Shown here: positions 23,390 through 33,630 of the stretch, one piece after another
How positions within the stretch are numbered: position 1 is the stretch's first letter
Layout of the letters: each line of letters begins with the position of its first letter
NCBI RefSeq assembly: GCF_003034995.1
Contig: NZ_PZKF01000013.1
Location: 1-64,000 of the forward strand
Origin: Phaeovulum veldkampii DSM 11550
Lineage (GTDB): Bacteria > Pseudomonadota > Alphaproteobacteria > Rhodobacterales > Rhodobacteraceae
Length of the DNA: 64,000 bases
Direction of reading: 5' to 3'
The notes under the pieces: generated by a model
Database searches by the model: none
What the model saw: the letters and a program-made list of their open reading frames with translations, nothing else
What the model was told of the DNA's origin: nothing
Program-made: the position numbers and the translations under genes

Positions 23390-24421
23390 TCACACCCGCC
23401 GCCAGAACCAGACCCCGTCGCGCATCTCGCGCGCCGCCTCGCCGCGCAACAGCAGATGGTTCAGATGCGCCACCGCCTCGACCAGCGCAAGCGTATAGTC
23501 GGGCAGGCCGATCGGGCGCGCGAACAGCGGCGCAAAACACGCCACCGCCGTACGCGGGCTTGCCAGATGATCGCGCAGCCGGTCCAGCGCGCCGTGGTGG
23601 TTCTGGATCATCTGCCGCAGCCGCAGCGGCAGGCCGGTGAACGGCAGCTTGTGGCCGGGCAGCACCAGATGCCGGTCATCGGCGAATTCGGCCAGCCGCG
23701 CGCAACTGGCCAGCCAGTCGGCCACCGGGTCGGCCAGCGGTTCTGACGCGTAAACGCCAAGGTTGGCCGAAATGCCTGGCAATAGCTGATCGCCGCCGAT
23801 CACCAGATCATCCTCCCGGCTCCAGAACGTCGCGTGTTCGGGGGCGTGGCCGTCACCCATCCGCAGCCTCCAGCGGCGCCCGGCCATGGTGATCTCCTGT
23901 CCCTCGGTAAGGCGGCGGAAACCGTAGGCCAACGGGTGGACCACATCGCAGAAGTTGAAGGGCCGTTCGGCGGCGCGGGTGGCAAGCTGGGCCGCATCCA
24001 TCCCTGCGGCGCGCCAGAAGGCCATCGTCTCGGGCACCGGCAAGGGGTGTTCGTCCAGAACCAGCATCCGCGCCCACAGCCAGCTTGTGCGCGACATCCA
24101 CACCTCGGCCCCGCGCGCCTGAAACCAGCCGGCAAGGCCCACATGGTCGGGGTGGTAATGGGTGACAACCACCCGCGTCACCGGCTTGCCTGCCAACGGC
24201 CCGGCCAGAAGCCCATCCCAGATCGCGCGCGATTTGCGAGTGTCCAGCCCTGGATCAACCACGGTCCAGCCATCGCCCTCGTCCAGCGCATAGGCGTTGA
24301 CATGATCCAGCGCCATCGGCAGCGGCAGGCGCAGCCATAGCACACCGGGCGCAACCTCGACCGCGCCGCCGGGCGCCGGGGCCTCGGGCCAGGGGTGGCG
24401 GATCGGGGCGGGGGCGATCAC
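23390..24421 (-). CDS. MBL-fold metallo-hydrolase
   Basis: A 343-residue metallo-beta-lactamase-fold enzyme with the zinc motif THYHPDHVG and downstream ligand histidines in GDGHAPEHATFW and VLPGHKLPF. Proteins of this type act on glyoxalase-like thioesters, lactones or phosphodiesters. The start is GTG in GTGA overlapping the acyl-CoA dehydrogenase stop, so the two are coupled. That pairing suggests a role in acyl-CoA or thioester degradation, which remains inferred. Confidence 0.9.
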   Translation of the reverse strand: MIAPAPIRHPWPEAPAPGGAVEVAPGVLWLRLPLPMALDHVNAYALDEGDGWTVVDPGLDTRKSRAIWDGLLAGPLAGKPVTRVVVTHYHPDHVGLAGWFQARGAEVWMSRTSWLWARMLVLDEHPLPVPETMAFWRAAGMDAAQLATRAAERPFNFCDVVHPLAYGFRRLTEGQEITMAGRRWRLRMGDGHAPEHATFWSREDDLVIGGDQLLPGISANLGVYASEPLADPVADWLASCARLAEFADDRHLVLPGHKLPFTGLPLRLRQMIQNHHGALDRLRDHLASPRTAVACFAPLFARPIGLPDYTLALVEAVAHLNHLLLRGEAAREMRDGVWFWRRV

Positions 24422-26109
24422 GCCCCCAAATCCTCGGGGCTGAGCGCGTAAAGGCCCGCCGCGCCCTCGCGCGCCTCGGCCAGATGGGCGGCATAGGCGG
24501 GCAGCAGCCGGCGGATGTAAACGGCAGCCAGCGCCGTGCGCGGGCCAGTGCCGCCCTCGGACACGGCGGCCTTGAGGTGATAATGCGCCCCCAGCACGCG
24601 GGCAAAGGCCATCAGGTAGGGCACCGCCCCGGCGAAACGGTCCTGGCTGCCCTGCCCCAGCAACCATTCGGTCGCCTCGCGCAGCGTTTCGGCGGCCGAC
24701 CACACATCACCGGCAAGCTGCGGCAGCGCGGCCCGCGCCCCCTCGGCCCCGTCCTCGATTTCCTGCAACAGCCGGAACGCGGCCTCGCCGCCGTCGGCCA
24801 TCTTGCGGCCGACAAGGTCCATCGCCTGAATGCCGTTGGTGCCCTCATAGATCGCGGTCACACGCACATCGCGGCTGAATTGCGCGGCACCGGTTTCCTC
24901 CACATAGCCCATGCCGCCATGCACCTGCACACCCATCTCGGACACGCGAATGCCGGTTTCGGTGCCGTAGGCCTTGGCGATCGGCGTCAGAAACGCCGCG
25001 CGCCCGGCCCAGTCGGCCTCTCCCGTCGCGCGGGACATATCGAGCGCCACGGCGCAGGCCAGCGCGATGGACCGTGCGGCAAAGACCTCGGCCTTCATCG
25101 TGGCCAGCATCCGCCGCACGTCGGCATGGCCGATGATCGGCCCCATCTGGGCGCGGTCGCGGGCATAGTCCACCGCCTTTTGACAGGCCGCCTCGGCCAC
25201 GCCGATGCCCTGCACCCCCACCGCAAGGCGGGCATTGTTCATCATCGTGAACATCGCCGCCATCCCCTTGCCGGGCGCATCGACAAGCCAGCCGGTGGCC
25301 CCTTCAAAGGCCATCACGCAGGTAGGCGACCCGTGCAGGCCCATCTTGTGTTCCAGGCTGACAACCTTGAGGCTGTTGGCCCTGCCGGGGTTGCCCTTTG
25401 CATCCGGCAGGAATTTGGGCACCATGAACAGGCTGATCCCCTTGGTGCCCGGCGCCGCATCGGGCAGCCGCGCCAGCACCAGATGACAGACGTTTGCGGT
25501 GACATCGCTGTCACCCCAACTGATATAGATCTTCTGGCCGGTGATCGCATAGGTGCCGTCGCCGTTCGGGTCGGCCTTGCTGCGCAAGGCGCCCACATCA
25601 CTGCCTGCCTGCGGCTCGGTCAGGTTCATCGTGCCCGACCATTCCCCGGAAATCAGCTTTGGCAGATACAGCGCCTGCATCTCGGGGCTGGCGTGATGCT
25701 CCAGCGCCTCGATCTGGCCCTGGGTCAGCAGCGGGTTCAGTTGCAGCGCAAGGCAGGCGCCCGACATCATGTCGTTCACCGCCATGTTGATCGCCTGCGG
25801 CAGGCCCATGCCGCCAAAGGCCACCGGGGCCGCAGTGCCAACCCAGCCGCCCTCGGCAATCGCGCGGTAGCCCTCGGCAAAGCCGGGGCTTGCGCGCACG
25901 ACGCCGTTTTCCAGCCGCGCCCCGCGCAGATCACCCGCGCGGTTCAGCGGCGCCATCACCTCGTCGCACAGACGGCCCGCCTCGGTCAGGATCGCCTCGA
26001 CGGTTTCGGGCTGCGCCTCGGCAAAGCGTTCGGTGGCCGCGACGGGGGCCAGCGGCACGACATGGGACAGGATGAAACGAAACTCGCCCACGGGCGACCG
26101 ATACGGCAT
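24418..26109 (-). CDS. Acyl-CoA dehydrogenase, DmdC-like
   Basis: A 563-residue flavoprotein with the N-terminal extension typical of the large acyl-CoA dehydrogenases (PVGEFRFILSHVVPL) and FAD-binding NLTEPQAGSDVGALR. The core has VHGGMGYVEETGAAQ and the likely catalytic base Glu in AIYEGTNGIQ. It has a C-terminal helical extension. This architecture is that of DmdC (3-methylmercaptopropionyl-CoA dehydrogenase in DMSP breakdown) and related fatty-acid enzymes of Rhodobacteraceae. No other dmd genes are near, so the substrate is open. It is coupled to the MBL gene. Confidence 0.9.
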   Translation of the reverse strand: MPYRSPVGEFRFILSHVVPLAPVAATERFAEAQPETVEAILTEAGRLCDEVMAPLNRAGDLRGARLENGVVRASPGFAEGYRAIAEGGWVGTAAPVAFGGMGLPQAINMAVNDMMSGACLALQLNPLLTQGQIEALEHHASPEMQALYLPKLISGEWSGTMNLTEPQAGSDVGALRSKADPNGDGTYAITGQKIYISWGDSDVTANVCHLVLARLPDAAPGTKGISLFMVPKFLPDAKGNPGRANSLKVVSLEHKMGLHGSPTCVMAFEGATGWLVDAPGKGMAAMFTMMNNARLAVGVQGIGVAEAACQKAVDYARDRAQMGPIIGHADVRRMLATMKAEVFAARSIALACAVALDMSRATGEADWAGRAAFLTPIAKAYGTETGIRVSEMGVQVHGGMGYVEETGAAQFSRDVRVTAIYEGTNGIQAMDLVGRKMADGGEAAFRLLQEIEDGAEGARAALPQLAGDVWSAAETLREATEWLLGQGSQDRFAGAVPYLMAFARVLGAHYHLKAAVSEGGTGPRTALAAVYIRRLLPAYAAHLAEAREGAAGLYALSPEDLGA

Positions 26110-26225
26110 GGCAACTCTCCCTAACGCCTTGGCAAGTGCGAACCCGGCGCGTATGTCGTGACTGGTCAGGGCAGATTACCGCAAGGTCAAGCCCCATCAA
26201 CCCCAACGCCGCGTCACAGCCCGAG

Positions 26226-27182
26226 ATGACCCTGAAAACAGAGATATTGCAGCCCGATGCGCCGGGGCTTGCCCGCGCCGCTGCGGTCCTTGGCGCCGGG
26301 GAGCTTGTCGCCTTTCCGACGGAAACGGTCTACGGGCTGGGCGGCGATGCGCGCTCTGACATGGCGGTGGCGCGGATATTTGAGGCCAAGGGGCGGCCCC
26401 GGTTCAACCCGCTGATCGTGCATGTCCCCGATCTGGACACCGCCCGCCAGATCGCGGTGTTCGATGCGCAGGCCGAACGGCTGGCGGCGGCCTTCTGGCC
26501 GGGGCCGCTGACGTTGGTGCTGCCGCTGCGGCCCGAGGCCGGGATTTCGGCCCTTGTCACCGCAGGGCTGAAAACCGTGGCGATCCGGCTGCCCGCACAT
26601 CCGGTGGCGCAGGCGCTGCTGCGTGCCTTTGGCGGGCCGCTGGCCGCGCCCTCGGCCAACCCTTCGGGCAAGGTCAGCCCGACGCGTGCGGCGCATGTGG
26701 CCGAGGGGCTGGCAGGCCGGATCGCCGCTGTTCTGGATGGCGGCGCCTGCGCAGTGGGGGTGGAATCGACGATCCTAGCCCTGTCCCCGCCCATCCTGCT
26801 GCGCCCCGGCGGGGTGCCTGCCGAGGCGATCGAGGCGTTGATTGGCGCGCCCCTTGCCGCCGGCGGCGATGCGGCAAAGCCCTCGGCGCCGGGGCAACTG
26901 GCCTCGCATTATGCGCCCGGCGCGGCGGTTCGGCTGGGCGTCACGCGGCCCGAGGCGGGCGAGGTCTGGCTGGGCTTTGGCCCCGATTGCGCGGGCGCCG
27001 ATCTGAACCTGTCGCCCGCGGGCGATCTGGTTGAGGCTGCGGCGACGCTGTTTCATGCGCTGCGCGAGGCTGATCGTCTGGCAGGCCCCGCGGGCCGCAT
27101 CGCGGTGGCGCCGGTGCCCGAAACCGGCCTTGGCCGCGCCATCAATGACCGCCTGCGCCGGGCCGCAGCCCCCCGGCCCTAG
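26226..27182 (+). CDS. L-threonylcarbamoyladenylate synthase (Sua5 type)
   Basis: A 318-residue protein with an N-terminal YrdC domain (VAFPTETVYGLGGDA, EAKGRPRFNPLIVHV with the KxR motif, and SANPSGKVSPTRA) and a C-terminal Sua5 domain (APGQLASHYAPGAAVRL). It makes threonylcarbamoyl-AMP for the t6A modification of ANN-decoding tRNAs, which include the tRNA-Thr of this window. It is divergent from the acyl-CoA dehydrogenase. Confidence 0.94.
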   Translation: MTLKTEILQPDAPGLARAAAVLGAGELVAFPTETVYGLGGDARSDMAVARIFEAKGRPRFNPLIVHVPDLDTARQIAVFDAQAERLAAAFWPGPLTLVLPLRPEAGISALVTAGLKTVAIRLPAHPVAQALLRAFGGPLAAPSANPSGKVSPTRAAHVAEGLAGRIAAVLDGGACAVGVESTILALSPPILLRPGGVPAEAIEALIGAPLAAGGDAAKPSAPGQLASHYAPGAAVRLGVTRPEAGEVWLGFGPDCAGADLNLSPAGDLVEAAATLFHALREADRLAGPAGRIAVAPVPETGLGRAINDRLRRAAAPRP

Positions 27183-27185
27183 GCG

Positions 27186-27740
27186 TCAGGCCCGCCCGGC
27201 GGTGGCCGACAGGCTGATCGGGTCCACCCCCAGCGCACGCAGCGCCGCCTCCCATTTCGTGGCATTCGGTTTGGCAAAGATCAGTTCGGGGTCAGCCTCG
27301 GCGGTCAGCCAGCCGTTTTCCAGAATCTCGGCGTCAAGCTGACCCGGCCCCCACCCGGCATAACCCAGCGCCAGCAGCGCCCGCCGCGGGCCGCGCCCCG
27401 CCGCGATATCGCCCAGAATATCGCGCGTCGAGGTCATCGCCAGATCGGGGCCAAGCCACATCGTGCCCTCGGCCCCGAACCATTCACCCGAATGCAGCAC
27501 AAAGCCGCGCCCGGTTTCCATCGGCCCGCCAAACTGCACCGGCAGGTCGGGCACATCGGCGCGCTGCGGCAGGCCCAACTGGTCCAGCAGATCGGCAAAG
27601 CGCAACTGCGGCGCGGGCTTGTTCACGATCAGCCCCATCGCGCCGGTGTCGGAATAAGCGCACAGCATCACGACCGCATGAGCAAAGCGCGGGTCGCCCA
27701 TGCCGGGCATCGCGATCAGGAATTTTCCGCTCAGATCCAT
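27186..27740 (-). CDS. YqgE/AlgH family protein (UPF0301)
   Basis: A 184-residue soluble protein with the family's hallmark KFLIAMPGMGDPRFAHAVV at the N-terminus, GLIVNKP and the middle QFGGPMETGRGFVLHS. AlgH proteins have a known fold but no firmly settled function. It ends three bases after the convergent Sua5-type gene and shares a 138-base divergent region with the DsbD-like gene. Confidence 0.93.
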   Translation of the reverse strand: MDLSGKFLIAMPGMGDPRFAHAVVMLCAYSDTGAMGLIVNKPAPQLRFADLLDQLGLPQRADVPDLPVQFGGPMETGRGFVLHSGEWFGAEGTMWLGPDLAMTSTRDILGDIAAGRGPRRALLALGYAGWGPGQLDAEILENGWLTAEADPELIFAKPNATKWEAALRALGVDPISLSATAGRA

Positions 27741-27878
27741 GCAACCCTGCCTTTCACCTTACCATTGCGCGACCGTGACTGCGGCGCAAGGGGCGGCCTG
27801 TGGCATCAGCGCACAGCCCCGCACCGCTGGCGCGTTTGTGACTTTGCAGTGCGGCACCCGCAGGGGTAAGCCCATGTC

Positions 27879-28682
27879 ATGCAGATCTTTCACCCCGCCC
27901 TGTGCGCCACCCTCGTTGCGCTACACTTTTTGGCCACGCCCGCCACGGCCGACGATCTGCCGCCGGGCATGACCGCGGCCGGGCTGCGCAGCGGTTGGCA
28001 GACCGCGACAGGCAGCCACATGTCGGCGCTGCATGTGCAACTGGCCGGGGGCTGGAAAACCTACTGGCGCGCACCGGGCGAGGCGGGCGTGCCGCCGCAG
28101 TTCGACTGGGCCGGGTCTGACAATGTGGCATCGGTGGCGGTGCATTGGCCCCGCCCGCAGGTCTTTGAAACCAACGGAATGCGCACCGTGGGTTACCGGC
28201 ACGAGATGATCCTGCCGCTGGAGATCACTCCCGCCGACCCGACCCGCCCGGTGCGCCTGTCCGCCTCGGTCGAAATGGGCATCTGCGACCATATCTGCGT
28301 GCCCGTCCTGCTTGATCTGGCGGCCGAAATCACCGGGCCGGGCGCACCCGACCCCATCATTGCCGCCGCGCTCAAGGCCCGGCCCGAACCGCACCCCGGC
28401 GCCGCCCGCTGCACACTGGCGCCGATTGCCGACGGCATGCATGTGCGCGCCGAAATCGACCTGCCGCCGATGGGCGTGGGCGAGGTGGCGCTGATTGAAT
28501 TGCGCGGTCGGCCGGTCTGGGTTTCTGACCCGGTGACGCATCGCCGCGGCGGACGGCTGATTTCCGAGGCCGACATGGTGCCCGACAGCGCAAGCCCGTT
28601 TGCGGTCAACCCCGACGATCTGGTCATCACCATTCTGGGCGAGGGCGGTCAGGCCATCGAGATCAGCGGCTGCCCCGGATAG
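27879..28682 (+). CDS. Periplasmic DsbD N-terminal-domain protein
   Basis: A 267-residue exported protein (signal peptide ending near ATPATA). It resembles the N-terminal periplasmic domain of DsbD-type thiol reductases: LAGGWKTYWRAPGEAG, PRPQVFETNGMRTVGYRHEM, and a Cys pair in MGICDHICVPV. It lacks the membrane domain that would supply electrons, so a partner elsewhere must reduce it if it acts as a thiol carrier. It may serve cytochrome c or copper-centre maturation. Its 3' end overlaps the RND pump gene by 20 bases in the convergent direction. Confidence 0.8.
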   Translation: MQIFHPALCATLVALHFLATPATADDLPPGMTAAGLRSGWQTATGSHMSALHVQLAGGWKTYWRAPGEAGVPPQFDWAGSDNVASVAVHWPRPQVFETNGMRTVGYRHEMILPLEITPADPTRPVRLSASVEMGICDHICVPVLLDLAAEITGPGAPDPIIAAALKARPEPHPGAARCTLAPIADGMHVRAEIDLPPMGVGEVALIELRGRPVWVSDPVTHRRGGRLISEADMVPDSASPFAVNPDDLVITILGEGGQAIEISGCPG

Positions 28683-31600
28683 CCGGGCGCCGCAGCCGCG
28701 GCACGATCAGCCTGGCCGCCACCGCCGCCACCAGCGCAAAGACCGCAAAGACCGCAAAAGCCGCGCCCATCCCGCCGCCCGTCAGCATCGCCCGGCCCAA
28801 AGTGGCGGCAAAGCCCAGCGCCAGAACCATTGCCACAGACCCCAGCGCCATCCGCAGCCCCGGCACCCGCACCGCGCGCCGCAAGGCCCGCGTCTGGCGC
28901 CCGAAATCCTGCTGCACTGCCAGAATTGCAGGCACCACGATCAGCACCAGAACCATGCCAAACCCCAGCCCATAGACCAGCGTGATGACCGTGGGTTTCA
29001 GAAACAGCGCCGCACTGGAGCGTTCATAGAGCATCGGCGCAAGCCCCAAAACCGTGGTCGCCGTGGTCAGAAACACCGGGCGCAGACGGTCGCTGACGGC
29101 ATCGACGATGGCGGGCACCAGCCCGCGGGTCTGGGCATATTCATCAACGGTCGAAACCAGAACGATCGCATCGTTGATGATGATCCCCACCATTCCGATC
29201 AGCCCCACGACCGCAAACATCGACAGCGGCAGACCCCAGAACCAGTGCCCCCAGATCGCCCCGATCAGCCCGAAGGGAATGACCGCCATCACCACAATCG
29301 GCCGTGTCCAACTGGAAAAGATCCAGGCCAGCACGATGAAGATGCCGATCAGGCACAGCGCCAGCCCCACCATGGCATCGGCCATGAAATCGCGTTCCTG
29401 TTCCGCCATGCCCGAAAGCTGCCAGGCCACGCCGAAATCTTCCGACAGGCGCGGCAGGATCGTGCCGGTCAGTTCGTCGGTGATCTGCGTGGCGCGTTCG
29501 GCGTTGTCTTCGGACAGATCGCCCGTGACCGCCACCAGACGCAGCCCGTTTTCGCGGCGGATGGTGGAAAAGCCCGTCTTCACATCGACCTGCACGATAT
29601 CGGCCAGCGGCACCCAGGCGCCCGACGGGGTGCGCAGGCGCAGCCGTTCGGTGAAATCGGCGGCCAGTTCACCCTCGGGCAGTTCCACCCGGATCGCGGC
29701 GCTGCGGGTGCCGTCGGGGTAGGTGGCGGCCTCGATCCCGTTCAGGCGGTGGCGCAACTCGCGCGCCAGCCCCTCCATGGTAAAGCCCAGGGCCGCACCC
29801 TGCGGTGTCAGGTCAAGGATCAGTTCTTCCTTGTCATAGGCCAGATTGTCTTCGACCGCCGAAATCTCGGGATAGGCAGCCAGCGCCGCCTTCAGCGCCT
29901 CTGCCGCCTCTTTCAGGGTGCGCGATTCAGCACCCGACAATTGCACCGACAGCCCGTCACTGCTGGGCCCCATGCGGAAGCTGCGGAACGACAATTCCTC
30001 CAGCGCGGGGTGGCGCGGCGCCTCGTCTTGCAGCCGGGCAATGAATTCGGCCGATGAAAAGGGGCGCAGATCGGGGTCGATCAGCTCGATGGAAACTGCG
30101 CCCAGCAGGTCGGCATCCTTGGTGTCGGCGCCCGCCAGCGGGCGGCCCGAATTGCCGCCGATCTCGGCGATGGCATATTCCACCGGGTTCACGCCATGCT
30201 CGGCCTCATAGGCGGCGCCGACACGCGTCACCGCCTCTTGCAGGCCGCGCATCATGGCCAGCGTATCGGCCCGTTCGGCGCCCGGCAGCATGGCAAAATT
30301 GCCAACGACGCTGCCCTGTTCGGGCGCGTTGAAGAACCGCCACTGCACCTTGCCCGAAATGACCAGCCCGACCTGCGACGCCAACAGCGCCACCGCAGCC
30401 GCCAGCACCACATAGCGCGCGCGAATGACGAGTTGCGTAACCGGGCGCATCACGCGGTGCCGCAACCAGTCAAAACCGCGGTTGACCTGCCGCGAGGGCC
30501 AGTCGAACCATTCCTCGCGCGCGGCGCGCATCAGCGCATGGCCCATGTGGTTGGGCAGGATCAAAAAGCACTCGACCAGCGAGGCCGCCAGAACCGCGAT
30601 CACCGTGAAAGGAATGTCCTTGATCGTGTTGCCCATCTGCCCGCCGATCACGGCAAGACCGCCAAAGGCGATGATCGTGGTGATGGTCGAGGCAAAGACC
30701 GGGGCAAGCATCCGCCGGGCGCCGTTTTCGGCAGCCAGCATCGGCGGCTCGCCCAGATGACGGGCGCGGAAATCGGCGTGTTCGCCCACCACGATGGCAT
30801 CATCGACCACGATCCCCAGCGTGATGATCAGCGCAAAGATCGAGATCATGTTCAGCGTCAGCCCGGCCATATGCATCGCCGCAATCGCCGCCAGCATCGA
30901 CACCGGAATCCCCGCCGCCACCCAAAAGGCGGTGCGCGCGTTCAGGAACAGAAACAGCAGGCCCACCACCAAAACCAGCCCCATCGCGGCGTTCTTGACC
31001 AGCAGGTCGATCCGCGCGCTGATCGCCTCTGACCGGGTGCGGATCAATTCGATCGTGACCGCCTCGGGCAGGCTCAGCTTCATCTCGGCAATCACCGCCT
31101 CGACCTGCCGCTGAATCTTGATCGCGTCGCCCTGATCGCTGCGCGCCACGTTGATCGTCACCGCCGGGTCAGTGCCGACGAAATAGGCCCGCGCGCGATC
31201 CGCCCCCTCCGAGCGGATGGTGGCGACATCGCCCAGCGTCACCTTGGAGCCGTCGTCATTGGCCCGCAACACCAGCCCGGCCAGTTGTTCGGGGCTGCGC
31301 TTTTCCTGCCCCGTTCGCACCCGAGCCTGACCGGCGGCCACATCGCCTGCGGGCGCCGTAGCGGCCTCGGCGGCGATCACCGCGGCAATCTCGGCCATGC
31401 TCAGGTCATGGCGGATCAGTTGCAGCGAGGGCACCTCGACCACCACCTCGGGCGCGGCAATGCCCCGCACCGCAGTGCGCGTCACCCCCACCGCATAAAG
31501 GCGCACCAGCAGTTCGTCGGCCATCCGGCCCAATTGGTCCAGCGGCAGCGGGCCGGTGATGACCACATCGGTCACCGTATCGCGCCACACCCCGCGCGTG

Positions 31601-32016
31601 ACCTCGGGGGGCTCGGCATCGGCGGGCAGGTCGTCGGCAAGGTTCAGCGCAGCCTCGACATCATCGACGGCCCGGCCCATGTCCCAGCCCGGCTCGAACT
31701 CCAACTCGATCAGGGCCTTGCCCTCCGAGGCGCGCGAGGTGGTGCTTTCCACCCCCTCCACCACCAGAAGCGAGGGCTCCAACACCTGCACGATGGCGCG
31801 GTCCACGTCTTCGGCGCCGGCCCCCTCCCAGATCACCGAGACCGAGACTTCCTGCACGACGCTGTCAGGAAAGAACTGCGCGCGCATCCGCGGCAGGGCG
31901 GCCAGCCCCGCCACGATCATCACCACCAGAACGATATTGGCCAGCGTGCGATGGCGGGTAAAGGTGGCGATCAGGCCGCGCGCGGGGGGCAGTGCCGTCA
32001 TGTCGATGCGAGCCAT
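28663..32016 (-). CDS. RND-family efflux transporter (HAE-type inner-membrane pump)
   Basis: A 1117-residue RND permease. Helix 1 is at the N-terminus (TLANIVLVVMIVAGLAAL), followed by a large periplasmic porter domain and the central helix bundle with the proton-relay pair in IVVDDAIVVGEH. The second half repeats this with IIINDAIVLVSTVDEY and RLRPVFLTTATTVLG. It exceeds the usual ~1030-1050 residues by an extra C-terminal piece with two predicted helices (MALGSVAMVLALGFAATLG and FAVFAVFALVAAVAARLIV). It lies three bases after its adaptor gene. No TolC-type gene is adjacent. Substrates are unknown. Confidence 0.94.
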   Translation of the reverse strand: MARIDMTALPPARGLIATFTRHRTLANIVLVVMIVAGLAALPRMRAQFFPDSVVQEVSVSVIWEGAGAEDVDRAIVQVLEPSLLVVEGVESTTSRASEGKALIELEFEPGWDMGRAVDDVEAALNLADDLPADAEPPEVTRGVWRDTVTDVVITGPLPLDQLGRMADELLVRLYAVGVTRTAVRGIAAPEVVVEVPSLQLIRHDLSMAEIAAVIAAEAATAPAGDVAAGQARVRTGQEKRSPEQLAGLVLRANDDGSKVTLGDVATIRSEGADRARAYFVGTDPAVTINVARSDQGDAIKIQRQVEAVIAEMKLSLPEAVTIELIRTRSEAISARIDLLVKNAAMGLVLVVGLLFLFLNARTAFWVAAGIPVSMLAAIAAMHMAGLTLNMISIFALIITLGIVVDDAIVVGEHADFRARHLGEPPMLAAENGARRMLAPVFASTITTIIAFGGLAVIGGQMGNTIKDIPFTVIAVLAASLVECFLILPNHMGHALMRAAREEWFDWPSRQVNRGFDWLRHRVMRPVTQLVIRARYVVLAAAVALLASQVGLVISGKVQWRFFNAPEQGSVVGNFAMLPGAERADTLAMMRGLQEAVTRVGAAYEAEHGVNPVEYAIAEIGGNSGRPLAGADTKDADLLGAVSIELIDPDLRPFSSAEFIARLQDEAPRHPALEELSFRSFRMGPSSDGLSVQLSGAESRTLKEAAEALKAALAAYPEISAVEDNLAYDKEELILDLTPQGAALGFTMEGLARELRHRLNGIEAATYPDGTRSAAIRVELPEGELAADFTERLRLRTPSGAWVPLADIVQVDVKTGFSTIRRENGLRLVAVTGDLSEDNAERATQITDELTGTILPRLSEDFGVAWQLSGMAEQERDFMADAMVGLALCLIGIFIVLAWIFSSWTRPIVVMAVIPFGLIGAIWGHWFWGLPLSMFAVVGLIGMVGIIINDAIVLVSTVDEYAQTRGLVPAIVDAVSDRLRPVFLTTATTVLGLAPMLYERSSAALFLKPTVITLVYGLGFGMVLVLIVVPAILAVQQDFGRQTRALRRAVRVPGLRMALGSVAMVLALGFAATLGRAMLTGGGMGAAFAVFAVFALVAAVAARLIVPRLRRPAIRGSR

Positions 32017-32019
32017 AGG

Positions 32020-33492
32020 CTAGCCCCCCATCCGCTGTTCCAGCCGCTCGATCACCTGTGCGGGCACTTCGTCTTGTGCCAGTTGCGCCAGAATCCGGGC
32101 CTTGGCCTCGGCGGGCATGTTCGGGTTGGCCTCGACGAAGGCAATCAGCTGCGCCCGCCGCTCGGGGCTGAGCGCGATGCGGTCCGGCGCGGGCGCGGCG
32201 ATCGCACCGCCGCCGCCCTGCACCCCGCGCAGCGGGCGCAGCTTCAGACCCGCGCCCAGCAGCGGCGTGCGTTCGGCCACGATCTCGCGCCCGGCCAACG
32301 CCGTGGCGCGCACGATCACATCATCGACCTGACGGCGCAGCACCTCGACCGCGGCTTCTTCCAGCCGGTCATCGGCGCCCAGCACCAGCACCTGCCCCGC
32401 CGCATCAACCGCCGTGGCGGGCAACAGCGCCACCTGCGCCAGTTCCGGCTCGGCCAGCCGCACGGTCACGAAATCGCCTGCGCGAAAGCCTGCCGCGCCC
32501 GCCTCGATTTGCGCATACAAAAGCCGCCCCGTCAGCCCCTCGCCCACCGCGGCGCCAACCCGCATCAGCCGCGCGGCGGCCACAAGCTCGGTGCCGCCCA
32601 GATCCAGCGCCACCTCGGCCCGCGCCGGGGCCAGCGCGCCCTTGGCATCCAGCAGCCGGGCATATTGCGCGTTCGACACCCGGAAGGCCACCTCAAGGGC
32701 CGCCGGGTCGATCAGCTCACCCAGCTTTTCATTGGTCGAAACCAGCCCGCCCCGCACCGCCGATACGCCCGACAATTGCCCGTCGAATTCGGCGCGCAGT
32801 TCGGTGTCGGCCAGCTTGCGTTCCGCCTCGGTCAAGGCGATCTTTTCGCGCTCCAGCGTATTTTCGGCCCGGTCCAGCGCCGCCTCGGCCTGCGACAGCG
32901 CCGAGCGGCGCGACAGCACGGCCTGCGCGGCGGCGCTGGCGGCCAGTTCGGCGGTTTCGGTATCGGCCGCCTTGCCCAGGCCAAGGGTATTCAGATTCTG
33001 CTGCCGCGCCATCGCCTGATCGCGCAGGCGCGCCTGTTCCACCGCCGCCGCCAGATCGTCGCGCGCGATCAGCAACGCGCGGCGCGCCTCGGCCAGGGCC
33101 GCTTCGGCCTCGGCCAATGCGGCGCGCTGGCTGTCGCGCGCCGCCGTTGCCTCGGCCGGGTCGATGCGCATCAACAGATCGCCCCGGCGCACCGCCGCGC
33201 CATCTTCGAACGCCTCGGCCAGATCAAGAACCGTTCCCGAGGCAGCAGCGCGCAGTTCCAGCCTGCGGCGGCTTTCAATCTGGCCGAAGGCGGTCAGTTC
33301 CGGGGTCAGCGTTTCCAGCCGCACGGTCAGCACATCGGCCGAAAACACCCGTTCGCGCGCCATCATCGGTGGGGCATCGGCAGCGCGCCGGGTTTCCACC
33401 GCCGACATGATCTGCCAGCCCGCCAACACCAGCAGCGCCAGCGTCAGCGCAACCCCCAAAAGCCCCATCAGACTGCGCGTCAGAAACCGCAT
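32020..33492 (-). CDS. RND periplasmic adaptor (membrane fusion protein)
   Basis: A 490-residue protein with an N-terminal anchor helix (LMGLLGVALTLALLVLAGW), a split lipoyl domain (SGTVLDLAEAFEDGAAVRRG and ELRAEFDGQLSGVSAVRGG) and an Ala/Glu-rich alpha hairpin of ~120 residues. Beta-barrel domains follow. A C-terminal extension (SPERRAQLIAFVEANPNMPA) is unusual for the family. I chose the Met at 33492 as it begins the anchor. It is cotranscribed with the pump gene. Confidence 0.92.
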   Translation of the reverse strand: MRFLTRSLMGLLGVALTLALLVLAGWQIMSAVETRRAADAPPMMARERVFSADVLTVRLETLTPELTAFGQIESRRRLELRAAASGTVLDLAEAFEDGAAVRRGDLLMRIDPAEATAARDSQRAALAEAEAALAEARRALLIARDDLAAAVEQARLRDQAMARQQNLNTLGLGKAADTETAELAASAAAQAVLSRRSALSQAEAALDRAENTLEREKIALTEAERKLADTELRAEFDGQLSGVSAVRGGLVSTNEKLGELIDPAALEVAFRVSNAQYARLLDAKGALAPARAEVALDLGGTELVAAARLMRVGAAVGEGLTGRLLYAQIEAGAAGFRAGDFVTVRLAEPELAQVALLPATAVDAAGQVLVLGADDRLEEAAVEVLRRQVDDVIVRATALAGREIVAERTPLLGAGLKLRPLRGVQGGGGAIAAPAPDRIALSPERRAQLIAFVEANPNMPAEAKARILAQLAQDEVPAQVIERLEQRMGG

Positions 33493-33630
33493 CGGCCCTC
33501 GCCCTTCGCTACTGCGGGCAAAAGCCCCGCCTTGCCGCTGTTTTCGGATGTAGTGCCATTCCCGCCTAGAACCAGAGCGGCCCCCGTGCAACGTGCCACG
33601 GCGCCGCTTCCGTCGCCGATCACGAGGATG